The notes: generated by a model from the sequence alone, not told the origin. A stretch of 64,000 nucleotides of DNA from Oscillospiraceae bacterium (GCA_015068905.1 SVJQ01000003.1:51472-115471); one strand, 5' to 3'; shown: positions 1-8,945, counted from the first letter of the stretch. Translations and numbers: made by a program.

Positions 1-625
1 CGCCGCCAACGCTGTCGCCCTTTGAAGCTGCATCCAAAATGGCATTTGTCATTTCGCTGATGCGGGGTTCGTCTAAAACAGCAAAGGTTTTCTGATTTAA
101 TTCCTTAATGTCAGAAAGCAGGTCGCCAAATTCTCTGTCAAAAATACCGGCGCACTTTTTAACATGGGTGCCGATATAAATGCCCTTTTGCTCTAAAGCA
201 TATCTGCAAATGGCACCGGCAGCAACCAGCGCCGCTGTGATTCTGCCGCTGAAGTGCCCACCCCCGCGAGAATCCTGAAAGCCGTGATACTTACACTCTG
301 CTGTGTAGTCCGCGTGAGAGGGTCTTGCAACCGTTCTCATTTGCGAGTAATCTCCGCTTTTAACATTCTCGTTGGGAATCATTATGGTAATGGGTGTTCC
401 GGTTGCTTTGCCGCCCAAGACACCGCTTACAATTTTAAATTCATCTTTTTCTTTTCTCGGGGTTGAAATCTTTCCGTCAGGGCGCCGGAGTAAAAGCATA
501 TGACGGATGTATTCTTCATTTATCTCAACCCCCGGCGTCATGCCGTCAAGCACCGCGCCGATATATTCACCGTGACTTTCGCCGAAGATGGTTATTGCTA
601 TGCTGTTTCCGAAAGTGTTTTTCAC
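1..625 (-). CDS. aroC: Chorismate synthase (partial, C-terminus outside the window)
   Basis: Converts 5-enolpyruvylshikimate-3-phosphate to chorismate using reduced FMN, the last common step to Phe, Tyr and Trp. About 208 N-terminal residues are present. Just after the start is the family motif FGESHG, followed by RRPDGKISTPRKE, SGRITAA-type and DSRGGGHFSGR stretches typical of AroC; the frame runs open through the window edge. The start is a GTG at 623-625, six bases after the aroB stop. GGAAGG inside the last aroB codons is its ribosome site, so the two genes are translationally close. It is the last visible gene of the T-box-led aromatic operon. Confidence 0.95.
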   Translation of the reverse strand, partial: MKNTFGNSIAITIFGESHGEYIGAVLDGMTPGVEINEEYIRHMLLLRRPDGKISTPRKEKDEFKIVSGVLGGKATGTPITIMIPNENVKSGDYSQMRTVARPSHADYTAECKYHGFQDSRGGGHFSGRITAALVAAGAICRYALEQKGIYIGTHVKKCAGIFDREFGDLLSDIKELNQKTFAVLDEPRISEMTNAILDAASKGDSVGG

Positions 626-631
626 TTTGTA

Positions 632-1645
632 TCACCCTTCCAAACAATTTTTCGCCATTTCTATCACGTCGCTGCTTTTCATAGTTGTCAGCTCAAAGGA
701 GCCCACAGCCGGTACAGTTGTTACCGTCACGCTGTCGCCGTCTGCTTTTTTATCGTGAAATGCCGCCTCGGCAATTTTATCCCAATCGTATGTAATCTTG
801 TTATATAAATTGCATTTTTTTAGAACAGCGATGATTCTTGGTCGTATAGCTTCATCGCACATAGGGATAAGCCCCAGGGCAACGCATTCGCCGTGGTAAA
901 GCTCGGACATATTTTCGCTGCTTTCAATGCCGTGACCAACGGTATGGCCGAAGTTAAGAATTTTTCTCAGGCCTGCTTCCTTTTCGTCCTGCTCGACCAC
1001 ATTTTTTTTGATGTTTAAAGAGCGGATGATGATTTCATCAATGCTGTTTTTAATGTCACCGTTTTCAAAGATATCAAACAGCTCTTTGTCTGACGTCAGC
1101 GCCATTTTAACGGCTTCTGCCAGTCCATTTGCAATCTGCCGGTCGGGAAGTGTATCTAAAAGCTCAGGGTCAATCAAAACCTTTTTGGGCTGATAAAAAG
1201 TGCCCACAATATTTTTTACGTTTCCGAAATTGATAGCGGTTTTTCCGCCGATGGATGAATCAATCTGTGAAAGCAGAGTGGTGGGGATGTTATAAAAATC
1301 AACACCGCGCATATAGGCAGATGCCACAAAGCCTGAAAGGTCGCCCACAACGCCGCCGCCAACAGCCACAACGCAGTCTTTTCTTGAAAAGCTGTTATCA
1401 AGCATTTTTTGAAGGAGCTCACCAAAAACAGCAAGGCTTTTTGAACCTTCGCCCGAGCTAACGGTGCAGATAACAGGCGTTTTACATTGGGCGGCAACGG
1501 TCTTTGCATAGCCTTCGGGAACACCCGAATCGGTTACAATCAAAACCCGTCTGTTTAAATTCAAATGTTTTCCGGCATCCTTTAAAATGCCTCTTTCTAC
1601 AAGGATGTCATAGCTGTCATCCTTTAAATTTACATGTATGTTCAT
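632..1645 (-). CDS. aroB: 3-dehydroquinate synthase
   Basis: Cyclises DAHP to 3-dehydroquinate (shikimate pathway step 2); cytosolic, NAD+ and divalent-metal dependent. The NAD-binding GGGVVGDLSGFVA stretch, the IPTTLLSQIDSSIGGKT block and the metal-ligand regions NGLAEAVK, GHTVGHGIE and HGECVALG are all present. At about 338 residues the length is normal to slightly short. In-frame ATGs lie at 1660, 1654 and 1645. I chose 1645 because GAGG sits nine bases upstream and the protein then begins like other AroB proteins; the upstream ATG overlaps the pheA stop. Its place between pheA and aroC fits an aromatic amino-acid operon. Confidence 0.95.
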   Translation of the reverse strand: MNIHVNLKDDSYDILVERGILKDAGKHLNLNRRVLIVTDSGVPEGYAKTVAAQCKTPVICTVSSGEGSKSLAVFGELLQKMLDNSFSRKDCVVAVGGGVVGDLSGFVASAYMRGVDFYNIPTTLLSQIDSSIGGKTAINFGNVKNIVGTFYQPKKVLIDPELLDTLPDRQIANGLAEAVKMALTSDKELFDIFENGDIKNSIDEIIIRSLNIKKNVVEQDEKEAGLRKILNFGHTVGHGIESSENMSELYHGECVALGLIPMCDEAIRPRIIAVLKKCNLYNKITYDWDKIAEAAFHDKKADGDSVTVTTVPAVGSFELTTMKSSDVIEMAKNCLEG

Positions 1646-1656
1646 ATCAGTCATCC

Positions 1657-2745
1657 TCATATCTCGCTGTGGGAAGCAAAGGTCCCCGCAACTTTAAGCT
1701 TATCACAAACCTGATTCAGCTCTTCAAGCATTTTTTTGCCGGCTTCGTTGTCGGTTGTGCCGTCAATTTCAATATAAAAATAGTACTGCCAGGAATGCTT
1801 TTTAAGGGGTCTGCTTCTGAGTGCTGTCATGTTGTAGCCGTATTTGCCGATGATGCTGATGGCATTTGCCAGCGAACCGGCTTCGTTTTTAACGGTAAAC
1901 ATCAGGACTGAGTTTGAAAGAGAGGGAGTCTGAGCACCCACTTTTGAAAGGACAGCAAAGCGGGTGGTGTTTTCACCGCTTTTGTTGATGCCTGCTTCCA
2001 ACACCTTAAGGCCGTAAATTTCAGCCGTTTCAACACTTGCAATAGCGCCGAGGGAGGGGTCCTTTAAATCGGCAACAGCCTTGGCGGCAACAGCTGTATT
2101 GTTTGCCTCTTCTGTATCAAAACCGCGCAGGGCAAGATAGTCGTGGCATTGGCTCAGCGCCTGAGAGTGGCTTGTTACCTTTTTGATGTCATCAACGGTT
2201 GCTTCAGGCAGACCTAATAAGTTCTGGTGAATTTCAAGTTCATAAATTCCGTTTATGAACAGGTTTCCCGAAAAAATAAGGTCCATGGTCTGTCCGACTT
2301 CGCCTGCATAGCTGTTTTCAATGGGGAGAACAGCTACATCTGCGCTGCCTTTTACAACCGCGTCGTATGCTGATTTAAAATCACGGCAGGAAACTCTGTT
2401 GCTGTCAGGAAAAATGCGACCTGCGGCAATGTGAGCAAAGGCGCCCTCAACACCGCTGTATGCAACCTTTAAGCCGCTTTGCATTCTGTACTGGTAAGCT
2501 CTTGAGAGGGACATTAAGTGCTTGATATAGTCAATATAATATCCCTGTAATGTCTCATCCTCAATCATGGATGCGTTTTTTGCAATCACGGCGTCTTCCC
2601 TTGCCTGATCCAAAATAGGCAGACCAAACTCTTTTTTATGTTCATAAACCATTTCGGCGGCTCTCATTCTTTCAACGAAAAGTGCTGCCATTTTGGAATC
2701 AACTTCGTTGATGATTTTTCTTGCTTCATCCAACTTATTTGACAT
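1657..2745 (-). CDS. pheA: Bifunctional chorismate mutase / prephenate dehydratase (P-protein)
   Basis: Makes phenylpyruvate from chorismate through prephenate. Three domains are visible: an AroQ-type chorismate mutase helix bundle (about residues 1-90), the prephenate dehydratase domain (about 92-275, with the NTTRFAVLS catalytic TRF stretch) and a C-terminal ACT domain (about 280-362). Classical P-proteins bind feedback Phe through GALV and ESRP motifs; here these read GSLA and RSRP, so feedback sensitivity may differ. The start at 2745 is preferred over an ATG 18 bases upstream because AAAGGAAC lies at the right distance. The stop overlaps the upstream in-frame aroB ATG. Regulated by the T-box at the head of the operon. 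Confidence 0.95.
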   Translation of the reverse strand: MSNKLDEARKIINEVDSKMAALFVERMRAAEMVYEHKKEFGLPILDQAREDAVIAKNASMIEDETLQGYYIDYIKHLMSLSRAYQYRMQSGLKVAYSGVEGAFAHIAAGRIFPDSNRVSCRDFKSAYDAVVKGSADVAVLPIENSYAGEVGQTMDLIFSGNLFINGIYELEIHQNLLGLPEATVDDIKKVTSHSQALSQCHDYLALRGFDTEEANNTAVAAKAVADLKDPSLGAIASVETAEIYGLKVLEAGINKSGENTTRFAVLSKVGAQTPSLSNSVLMFTVKNEAGSLANAISIIGKYGYNMTALRSRPLKKHSWQYYFYIEIDGTTDNEAGKKMLEELNQVCDKLKVAGTFASHSEI

Positions 2746-2767
2746 CTTTGATGTTCCTTTCAAAGGA

Positions 2768-2796
2768 GAACCTCACTTGTTTTGCAAGCGAGGTTC
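2768..2796 (-). other. Intercistronic stem-loop upstream of pheA
   Basis: On the minus strand a 12-bp stem (one G-U pair, five-base loop) lies in the gap between the ACT-domain gene and pheA, about 20 bases before the pheA ribosome site. No T-run follows, so it is more likely an RNA-stability or processing element than a terminator. Confidence 0.5.
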
Positions 2797-2838
2797 AACA
2801 GAATTAAGTTCAATATCGTTATCTTGTGAACCAAAGGC

Positions 2839-3270
2839 TTACAGCTTACAAATGTCAGCTTCTGTAATCAGTTTAAAGCCGGAGGCTGTGAGGGCTGCTT
2901 CTGCTGCTTCGTTGTCTTCAACTCTCAAAACAACATAGGCGTGCTTTTCTGTGCGAGCCATAAAGGCATAAAGATATTCAACGTTGATGTTTGCTTTGTC
3001 AAGAACATCCAGCGCGGCGGTGAGCTTGCCGGGTTCGTCACTGATTTTAACGCCCACAACATCAACAACCTTAATGAGATAGCCCTGTTCCTTCAGCACC
3101 TTTTCTGCAGCACACTCATCGTTTACAATCAGGCGGAGAATGCCGAAATCTTCTGTTTCTGCAATGGAAAGCGCTCGCATATTTATATTGCTTTTTGCAA
3201 GAATATCTGTAACGGAAACAATGGTACCCTTTCTGTTCTGAACAAATACGGTTAACTGTTTAATAGCCAT
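2839..3270 (-). CDS. Tandem ACT-domain protein (amino-acid-binding regulatory protein)
   Basis: Small cytosolic protein of 143 residues made of two ACT domains (about 4-65 and 70-140), each with the beta-alpha-beta pattern and the DxPGxL/RKGT-type turns that bind amino acids. Family knowledge: stand-alone double-ACT proteins are regularly encoded beside phenylacetate-CoA ligases in anaerobes and are thought to sense aromatic amino acids. It sits 17 bases downstream of paaK in the same operon, which supports that role here. No catalytic motif is seen. Confidence 0.85.
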   Translation of the reverse strand: MAIKQLTVFVQNRKGTIVSVTDILAKSNINMRALSIAETEDFGILRLIVNDECAAEKVLKEQGYLIKVVDVVGVKISDEPGKLTAALDVLDKANINVEYLYAFMARTEKHAYVVLRVEDNEAAEAALTASGFKLITEADICKL

Positions 3271-3287
3271 TTTTCATATCCCCTTTC

Positions 3288-4595
3288 TTATACAAGCTTA
3301 CGCTTATCAATGACACGAACTGCTTTGCCTTCGCTTCTTGCAATGGTTTTGGGTGCAACCAGATGCACCTTCGGGTTAATGCCGAGCATTGTCTTCATAG
3401 CGCCTGCTAAAACCTTTTCCATAGCCAGAACGTCGCTAACCTTATCGGTGAACTGTTCAGGAGACATTTCAACATTGACCTCAAAGGTATCGGTGTTGTT
3501 GGCTCTGTCAACAATAATCTGATAGTTCGGCTGATAGCCTTCATTTAAGAGCACAGTTTCAATCTGACTCGGGAAGACGTTAACGCCTCGGATGATGAGC
3601 ATATCGTCAGTTCTGCCCATGGGTTTTGCCATTTTAACAAGGGTTCTGCCGCAAGAGCATTTCTTTCTTGACAGCACACAAATATCTCTCGTTCTGTATC
3701 TGAGCAGGGGGAAAGCTTCTTTATCAAGAGAGGTAAATACCAACTCGCCCTTTTCACCCTCGGGAAGCACCTCACCGGTATCGGGGTCAATAATTTCTGC
3801 TAAAAAGTGGTCTTCATTAACGTGCATACCCGTCTGTTCGCTACATTCAAAAGCAACGCCGGGGCCGGAGGTTTCGGTCAGACCGTAGATATCATAAGCT
3901 TTAATGCCCAAGGTTTCTTCAATGCCTTTGCGCATCTCTTCAGTCCAGGGCTCTGCGCCGAAGATACCGGCTTTTAAGGGAATATCCTCAGGCTTGTAGC
4001 CCTGTTCTTTTAAAGTTTCACCAATATAGGCGGCGTATGACGGTGTGCAGCAAAGAATGGTTGCACTCAGGTCAGTCATGAACTGAATCTGACGCTCTGT
4101 ATTACCGGAGGACATAGGCAGGGTCAAGCATCCAACCTTATGTGAACCGCCGTTTAAGCCCGGTCCGCCTGTGAACAGACCGTAACCGTAAGCCACCTGA
4201 CAAACATCTTTGTTAGAGCCACCTGCTGCAACAATGGCACGGGCACAGCAATCTTCCCAAAGGTCAACGTCATTTTGGGTATAAAAAGCAACCACACGAC
4301 GACCGGTAGTACCGGAGGTTGACTGAATGCGAACGCAATCTTCAAGGGGTTTTGCAAGCAGGCCATAGGGGTATGCATCTCGCAGGTCTGCCTTTGTCAG
4401 GAAGGGAAGCTTATGTAAATCTTCAATTCCTTTAATATCTTCAGGTTTAACGCCCTTTTCATCCATTAAGTTGCGGTAGTAGGGCACGTTTTCATACACA
4501 TGCTTAACCTGCTTTACTAATTTTTCTGACTGGAGTTTTTTCATCTCGGGCAGAGACATGGTTTCAATGTCTTTTTGATAATAATTCTGAGCCAT
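3288..4595 (-). CDS. paaK: Phenylacetate-CoA ligase family protein
   Basis: ATP-dependent acyl-adenylate/CoA ligase for phenylacetate or a related arylacetate. The 435 residues match the family length. Visible motifs are the P-loop-like STSGTTGR (92-99), the DIYGLTE adenylate-binding stretch, YRTRD, and a Cys-rich segment around KKCSCGR that is common in PaaK proteins, then GRTDDMLIIRGVNVFPSQIE and the C-terminal ligase lid domain. It is the first gene after the T-box leader and is co-transcribed with pheA, aroB and aroC. This suggests a biosynthetic role (feeding arylacetates back to aromatic amino acids) rather than degradation; that role is inference. Exact substrate unknown. Confidence 0.9.
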   Translation of the reverse strand: MAQNYYQKDIETMSLPEMKKLQSEKLVKQVKHVYENVPYYRNLMDEKGVKPEDIKGIEDLHKLPFLTKADLRDAYPYGLLAKPLEDCVRIQSTSGTTGRRVVAFYTQNDVDLWEDCCARAIVAAGGSNKDVCQVAYGYGLFTGGPGLNGGSHKVGCLTLPMSSGNTERQIQFMTDLSATILCCTPSYAAYIGETLKEQGYKPEDIPLKAGIFGAEPWTEEMRKGIEETLGIKAYDIYGLTETSGPGVAFECSEQTGMHVNEDHFLAEIIDPDTGEVLPEGEKGELVFTSLDKEAFPLLRYRTRDICVLSRKKCSCGRTLVKMAKPMGRTDDMLIIRGVNVFPSQIETVLLNEGYQPNYQIIVDRANNTDTFEVNVEMSPEQFTDKVSDVLAMEKVLAGAMKTMLGINPKVHLVAPKTIARSEGKAVRVIDKRKLV

Positions 4596-4654
4596 TTTTG
4601 TTCATCCTTTCCGTTACATAAAAATTTGTTCAAACAGGCTTGCTTTTTTGAAAA

Positions 4655-4695
4655 TAAAAAAGTCCTCTGCAATCCTGTTTCAGGATACAGAGGAC
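4655..4695 (-). terminator. T-box-controlled intrinsic terminator
   Basis: On the minus strand an interrupted stem (outer arms at 4662-4669 and 4688-4695) is followed by a U-rich run (complement of 4655-4661). It lies just downstream of the T-box antiterminator sequence and upstream of paaK, so it is the regulated terminator of the leader. Confidence 0.85.
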
Positions 4696-4936
4696 GAAAA
4701 TAACATTTCCGTGGTACCACCTCAGTTCGCCGCTATCTCACGGTAGCGACCTTATCAGGTACTGGCATACCTTAGTTCTGTAACGGGAACACCCGTTGCC
4801 TCCTACTTAAGACGAATCTTGTTCAGTGCACTGCTAACAGAAGGAATTCGTGAAGGACGCCCCATTTGCCTCGCACCAACCGGCAACTCTCTCCATGTTC
4901 TTTCCAACCTACTGGTTTCTGATCTTCGCATTTAAT
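4696..4936 (-). promoter_or_regulatory. T-box riboswitch leader, probable Phe (UUC) specifier
   Basis: The minus-strand transcript holds the conserved T-box core AGGUGGUACCAC (complement of 4711-4722), which pairs with the uncharged tRNA acceptor end. Upstream are a Stem I with the loop-E strand AGUA, the apical GAGAGAGUUGC and GGUUGGUGCGAG segments, and the matching GAA strand. The triplet after GAA is UUC at 4844-4846, the expected specifier position, which reads Phe. This agrees with pheA in the controlled operon. The core is certain; the specifier is read by eye from loop-E pairing. Confidence 0.9.
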
Positions 4937-4942
4937 GAATAA

Positions 4943-4971
4943 ATTTTAGCACTTTGCAGCTTAAATGTCAA
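4943..4971 (-). promoter_or_regulatory. Sigma-A promoter of the paaK-aro operon
   Basis: Minus-strand TTGACA (4966-4971) and TAAAAT (4943-4948) are separated by exactly 17 bases, so transcription would start just before the T-box Stem I. Confidence 0.8.
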
Positions 4972-5041
4972 TAGTTTTTTAGAATTTTTCATAATTTTTT
5001 AATCGGTTTTGCTCCATTTTATGCAATCTGTATTGTTGCAC

Positions 5042-7726
5042 TTATGCATCGGAGCTGTGGGTACTTTCCACCAATCCGTATTTAACCTTTACCCGTTCCA
5101 GCTTATCTATCATAGGCGCGCTGAGAAACCACAGGAAAAAGGCAGTCCCACAGCTGTGAACCAAATCCATAGGAAAGCCCGCTATACAGGCGGCAAAAAT
5201 CATCTCAGCCGTGATGCTTCTTTGCCACATAATGACAGAGCCGGGGTTCATAATACCGCCGTAGATGATAAGGGTTGCCAAGAAACCGAAGATGCAAAGA
5301 GAAAGCCTTGTTTTTCTCAAAAATCCTTTTTTAAAAAGTATGCCGGCAAGAAAGCCGATGATGCCGAAGGCGAACATCTGCCACGGCGTCCACGGCCCCT
5401 GCCCGAAGAAAAAGTTTGAAACAAAGCCGGACATGGCACCCACCAAAAAACCTGTCTCGCCGCCAAAGCAAACCCCGGCGATGATCACCAAAGCGACAAT
5501 GGGCTTAAACTCAGGCAACATAAAGAATGCCGCCCTGCCGGCAACGGAGAGGGCGCACAAAACGCTGACGATAATCAGTTCTCTTGCCTTTGGCTTTCTT
5601 GATTCAAACACCATGCCAAAGGGTATCATGGTTTCTAACATAATCAGCAGGCTGATGATATAATATTTTCTGCTGCCGAAAAAGAAAACACCGGTGTAAA
5701 TGGTCAGCGGTATCAAAAGCAGAATTAAAAAGGTCGATGCAAGGGTTCTTTTGGTAAGACGTCTGTTACCACGGGGCGTTTGCGCCAAACTGGCGCCAAG
5801 CTCCCTTTGCGGAAAGAAGCAAGAGGCAGCAACCGCCAAGCTGATTATCTGCAGCGCCCCCATACCGAAGAGCCCTATATTTGCAATGCCAAAGAGGTTT
5901 GTATTTGTTAAAAATGATACCGGAATGAGCACAAAAAGCAAAGCAAACAGACTGCCGGCTATAATTCTTGCAGGGCTGAGCTTTTTGGATGTTTCTTCTT
6001 TAAATGTGCTTTCCGTTTCGGTTTTTGCAAAGTCTTTATTGCGGACCTTTTTCTCTCTTTTTTGGATGCTTTTGCCGCAGGCGAGTAGAATATCCTCTGC
6101 TAAAACCGCATCGGGCAGGCAGGTTCTTGCCATACGGTTTGCTGCGGTGGTATAAAAGTTTTTGCCTTTAAAAAATGCTCTTGGAGCGCCTTCAGATGTG
6201 ATGCTTCCGTCAAACATCAGGGCGCATCGGTCGGCATACTTTGCACAGAACTCAATGTCGTGAGATACCATAAGGATGGTTGTGCCGGCTGATTTTAAGT
6301 CAAATAAAATATCTGCAAATTCCTCTTTAAACCCTGCATCCATTCCTTTTGTCGGCTCATCAAGCAGTAAAATGGCAGGCTCTGTCAGCAGGACTTTGGC
6401 AAGGGCCGCCCGTTGCTGTTCGCCACCGGATAAATCGTAAGGATGGCTGTCGAGCAAGGCTTCGATTCTGCAAAGCGTGGCAATATCCAGCGCTTTTTGC
6501 TCTTGTTCTTCTTTTGTGAACTTTTTATCTGACACCATTTCCATTAAATCAAGATACACGGTTTTTTTTGCAAAAACACTTTGAGGGTTTTGTGGAAGAA
6601 CGCCCAAAAGCCCCTCGTATGCATTCTTAATTTTAAAAACACTTTGCCCGTTTATCAGCACGTCACCGCGATAGGGGGCGTTAAGCCCTGCTATCATAGA
6701 CAGCGCCGTTGTCTTGCCTGTGCCGTTGCCGCCCGCAAGGCAAAAAAGCTCACCACGGCTGACTTTTACATTCAGCCCTTTAACAGCGTCAGGAAGCTTT
6801 TTTTCGTATCGGAACCAAGCGTCTTTGACCTCGATTACAGTATCGCCTTTGTCGCAAGGGGTATCGTTTGGAATCATATCAGGATTTACAGGGTTCTCTT
6901 TGGCGTATTTTTCAAGCCATACTCTGCCATCACGCACCGTCAGCGGAGAGGGCAGGGTGCCGACCACCTCGCCGTGGACTCTCATAGGGGTGGGGAGAGC
7001 TTTATACATATCGTGGTTTTCGGATTTCAGGATGCTGCCCACTTCATCAGGTGATGCATCGGCAATGATTTTGCCCCGGTCCATCACAATCACTCTGCCT
7101 GTAAGGGGGAGGGCATCTTCCAACCGATGTTCAGAGAGAATCACCATTGTGCCCAGTTCGCGATTGATTTTTTCGAGAGTTTTCAAAAATTCACCTGCGG
7201 CGATGGGGTCAAGTTGGCTGGTGGGCTCATCAAGAATCAAAACCGACGGTCCGCACGCCATGACAGAGGCAAGGCAAAGCAGCTGTTTTTGCCCGCCTGA
7301 AAGTTCGGTCACATTTTTATAAAACCAATTCTCGATGCCAAAGAATGACGCCATTTCCGAAACCCTTGCCCTGATTTCAGGGGTTTTGTATCCAAGGCTT
7401 TCCAGCCCGAAGGCAAGCTCGTGCCAGACCTTGTCAGTCACAATCTGATTATCGGGGTTTTGCATCACAAAGCCGATGGTTTTCGCCTGTTCTCTGGCAT
7501 CATAGTCTGACAAGGGCTTTTCGCCCAGAGAAATATTGCCGCTTATCGTGCCAAAAGGTGATAAGGATGGCATAAGCAGCCGCAAAAGCGTGGTCTTTCC
7601 GCAGCCGGACTTACCGCAAAGGAGGACAAACTCGCCTTGGTTAACGGTAAAATTTATGTTGTCAAGGGCTTTGTTTGTTTTCGTCGGATATGTAAAACTT
7701 ACATTTTCAACGCGTATGCTTTCCAT
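5042..7726 (-). CDS. ECF transporter fusion: two ABC ATPase domains plus membrane substrate-specific component
   Basis: Energy-coupling factor importer, probably for cobalamin or a precursor given the riboswitch upstream. ATPase 1 (about 3-235): Walker A GKSGCGKT at 38-45, Q-loop Q89, LSGGQ 142-146, Walker B LILDEP 163-168. ATPase 2 (about 297-525): GNGTGKTT 333-340, LSGGE 432-436, LLLDEP. After a charged linker (about 555-585) come hydrophobic segments from about 587 to the end; the part from about 715 resembles an ECF S component and includes GQGPWTPWQ near 775. In most genomes EcfA1, EcfA2 and the S component are separate proteins, so this 894-residue fusion is unusual. It overlaps the EcfT gene by 28 bases. 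Confidence 0.9.
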   Translation of the reverse strand: MESIRVENVSFTYPTKTNKALDNINFTVNQGEFVLLCGKSGCGKTTLLRLLMPSLSPFGTISGNISLGEKPLSDYDAREQAKTIGFVMQNPDNQIVTDKVWHELAFGLESLGYKTPEIRARVSEMASFFGIENWFYKNVTELSGGQKQLLCLASVMACGPSVLILDEPTSQLDPIAAGEFLKTLEKINRELGTMVILSEHRLEDALPLTGRVIVMDRGKIIADASPDEVGSILKSENHDMYKALPTPMRVHGEVVGTLPSPLTVRDGRVWLEKYAKENPVNPDMIPNDTPCDKGDTVIEVKDAWFRYEKKLPDAVKGLNVKVSRGELFCLAGGNGTGKTTALSMIAGLNAPYRGDVLINGQSVFKIKNAYEGLLGVLPQNPQSVFAKKTVYLDLMEMVSDKKFTKEEQEQKALDIATLCRIEALLDSHPYDLSGGEQQRAALAKVLLTEPAILLLDEPTKGMDAGFKEEFADILFDLKSAGTTILMVSHDIEFCAKYADRCALMFDGSITSEGAPRAFFKGKNFYTTAANRMARTCLPDAVLAEDILLACGKSIQKREKKVRNKDFAKTETESTFKEETSKKLSPARIIAGSLFALLFVLIPVSFLTNTNLFGIANIGLFGMGALQIISLAVAASCFFPQRELGASLAQTPRGNRRLTKRTLASTFLILLLIPLTIYTGVFFFGSRKYYIISLLIMLETMIPFGMVFESRKPKARELIIVSVLCALSVAGRAAFFMLPEFKPIVALVIIAGVCFGGETGFLVGAMSGFVSNFFFGQGPWTPWQMFAFGIIGFLAGILFKKGFLRKTRLSLCIFGFLATLIIYGGIMNPGSVIMWQRSITAEMIFAACIAGFPMDLVHSCGTAFFLWFLSAPMIDKLERVKVKYGLVESTHSSDA

Positions 7727-8586
7727 CGTCTCACCTCCTGAATTTCAATCACTATAGGGCATATACAAAGCAGAAAATATGCCAAAAAAACACTTGCACC
7801 AAAGGGCGAAATTTCGACTGATTTCATAGTGGGGAAGAAGCTGAAGCTCATTCCGCCCATAATGCCACCGATCAAGGTATATATCCCTGAGAGCAGGATG
7901 CAAACAAGGGCTTTTGCATCCCGCTTATCAAAGGTAAAAATAGAAAAAGCCGTTCTGCCGGGAATGCCGTATCCCCGGGCTTTCATACTGTCTGCGGTTT
8001 CGATGGCGTTCTCCAGCGCCCAGGTTGTCATAACGGAGAGGATGCTGAGCCCGTGTTTTGCGCGTTTTATAAGGCTGCCGGAGGAAACATCTCGCCCCAG
8101 ACACTTTTGCGCGCCGGCTACGACCTTCAGCTGATGGGAAAATCTTGGCACAAACCGCAGGGTCATAGAAAAAATGAGTGAAAGGCCGGGAATGATTTTG
8201 CCGAACAGATAGATAAATTTGTCACTTGTCATTACCTCATTGTAGCAGGAAAAATGACAGATAACGCCGGCAATCATCAAAGCCGCACAAAGACCGTAAG
8301 CCACAGATTCCAGCGTCAGGGGGTTGCCGTTTGGAAGATAGTGCAGCACCGTCACCCCCTCGTGGTTAAAGGCAGGGTTAAAAAGTGCCGCCATAAGAGC
8401 CATAGGCAACATATACAGTAGGTTTTTTCTGATTTGTGCTTTTCCCTTGAGCATCACGGAGCAAATAAAGCCGCTTGTTAGTGAAATACCAAGGCATACC
8501 GGATGTAGAAAAAAGCAGGAAAACCCGATGACAAGCACAAAGTATGTGAAATTTACAATCGGGTGATAGGTTTTAAATTCGTTCAT
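7699..8586 (-). CDS. ecfT: ECF transporter transmembrane component EcfT (CbiQ family)
   Basis: Membrane scaffold that couples the ATPases to the substrate-binding component. It has several hydrophobic helices and the cytoplasmic coupling stretches DSMKARGYG (the family Ala-Arg-Gly signature) and LRFVPRF. I place the start at 8586 (MNEFKTYHP), preceded by AAGGAAC, rather than at an ATG 51 bases upstream that falls in the terminator region; length about 295 residues. It is first in the riboswitch-controlled operon and overlaps the fused ATPase/S gene. Confidence 0.9.
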   Translation of the reverse strand: MNEFKTYHPIVNFTYFVLVIGFSCFFLHPVCLGISLTSGFICSVMLKGKAQIRKNLLYMLPMALMAALFNPAFNHEGVTVLHYLPNGNPLTLESVAYGLCAALMIAGVICHFSCYNEVMTSDKFIYLFGKIIPGLSLIFSMTLRFVPRFSHQLKVVAGAQKCLGRDVSSGSLIKRAKHGLSILSVMTTWALENAIETADSMKARGYGIPGRTAFSIFTFDKRDAKALVCILLSGIYTLIGGIMGGMSFSFFPTMKSVEISPFGASVFLAYFLLCICPIVIEIQEVRRWKAYALKM

Positions 8587-8621
8587 TTTTATTACCGTTC
8601 CTTGAAGAAGTATAATCGCAT

Positions 8622-8661
8622 AAAAAAACTGCGGCAATTTTTCTATGAAAAATTACCACAG
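8622..8661 (-). terminator. Intrinsic terminator between cobalamin riboswitch and ecfT
   Basis: The minus-strand transcript forms a 15-bp stem (two G-U pairs) with a three-base loop at 8629-8661, followed by seven U. Its position between the riboswitch and ecfT suggests transcription-termination control by the ligand. Confidence 0.85.
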
Positions 8662-8699
8662 CTGTGTTTTTCTGTGATGGTCACATTTTGCTTTTACAA

Positions 8700-8945
8700 A
8701 CAAAAAAGTCACCGCTGTGCACAGGGTGCACCGACAAGATAACATCAAAGCAGGTCTTGTGACTTACGCCATATAGATTTCTCCGCATTTTTGCACCCTG
8801 CCTTCGCGGTTTCCCACTGACCGGCTTTCGCCAACGGATGCAAAAACTTTGGCGCATACACCGACAGTTATCGCAGGGGATTCTCACCCCATTCCCTTTT
8901 CACCGGCTATGCCTTGCTTGCGCTTTTGCGGCATAACCAACACTT
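8700..8945 (-). promoter_or_regulatory. Cobalamin riboswitch
   Basis: The minus-strand RNA contains the conserved core AAAAGGGAA...GGUGAGAAUCCCC...GCGAUAACUGU (about 8905 down to 8865). A B12-box-like segment AAGUCACAAGACCUGC lies near 8750-8766, with an additional paired segment between them. This layout matches the cobalamin riboswitch class. It sits upstream of ecfT and the ECF fusion and so identifies the likely transported vitamin. The 5' and 3' limits are approximate. Confidence 0.85.

Noticed and set aside
5009..7322. Several plus-strand ORFs up to 202 residues
   Set aside because: All are antisense to the fused ECF ATPase gene, whose Walker and signature motifs are intact.
8681..8887. 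68-residue minus-strand ORF
   Set aside because: It lies wholly inside the cobalamin riboswitch and has no family similarity; the RNA structure explains the sequence.
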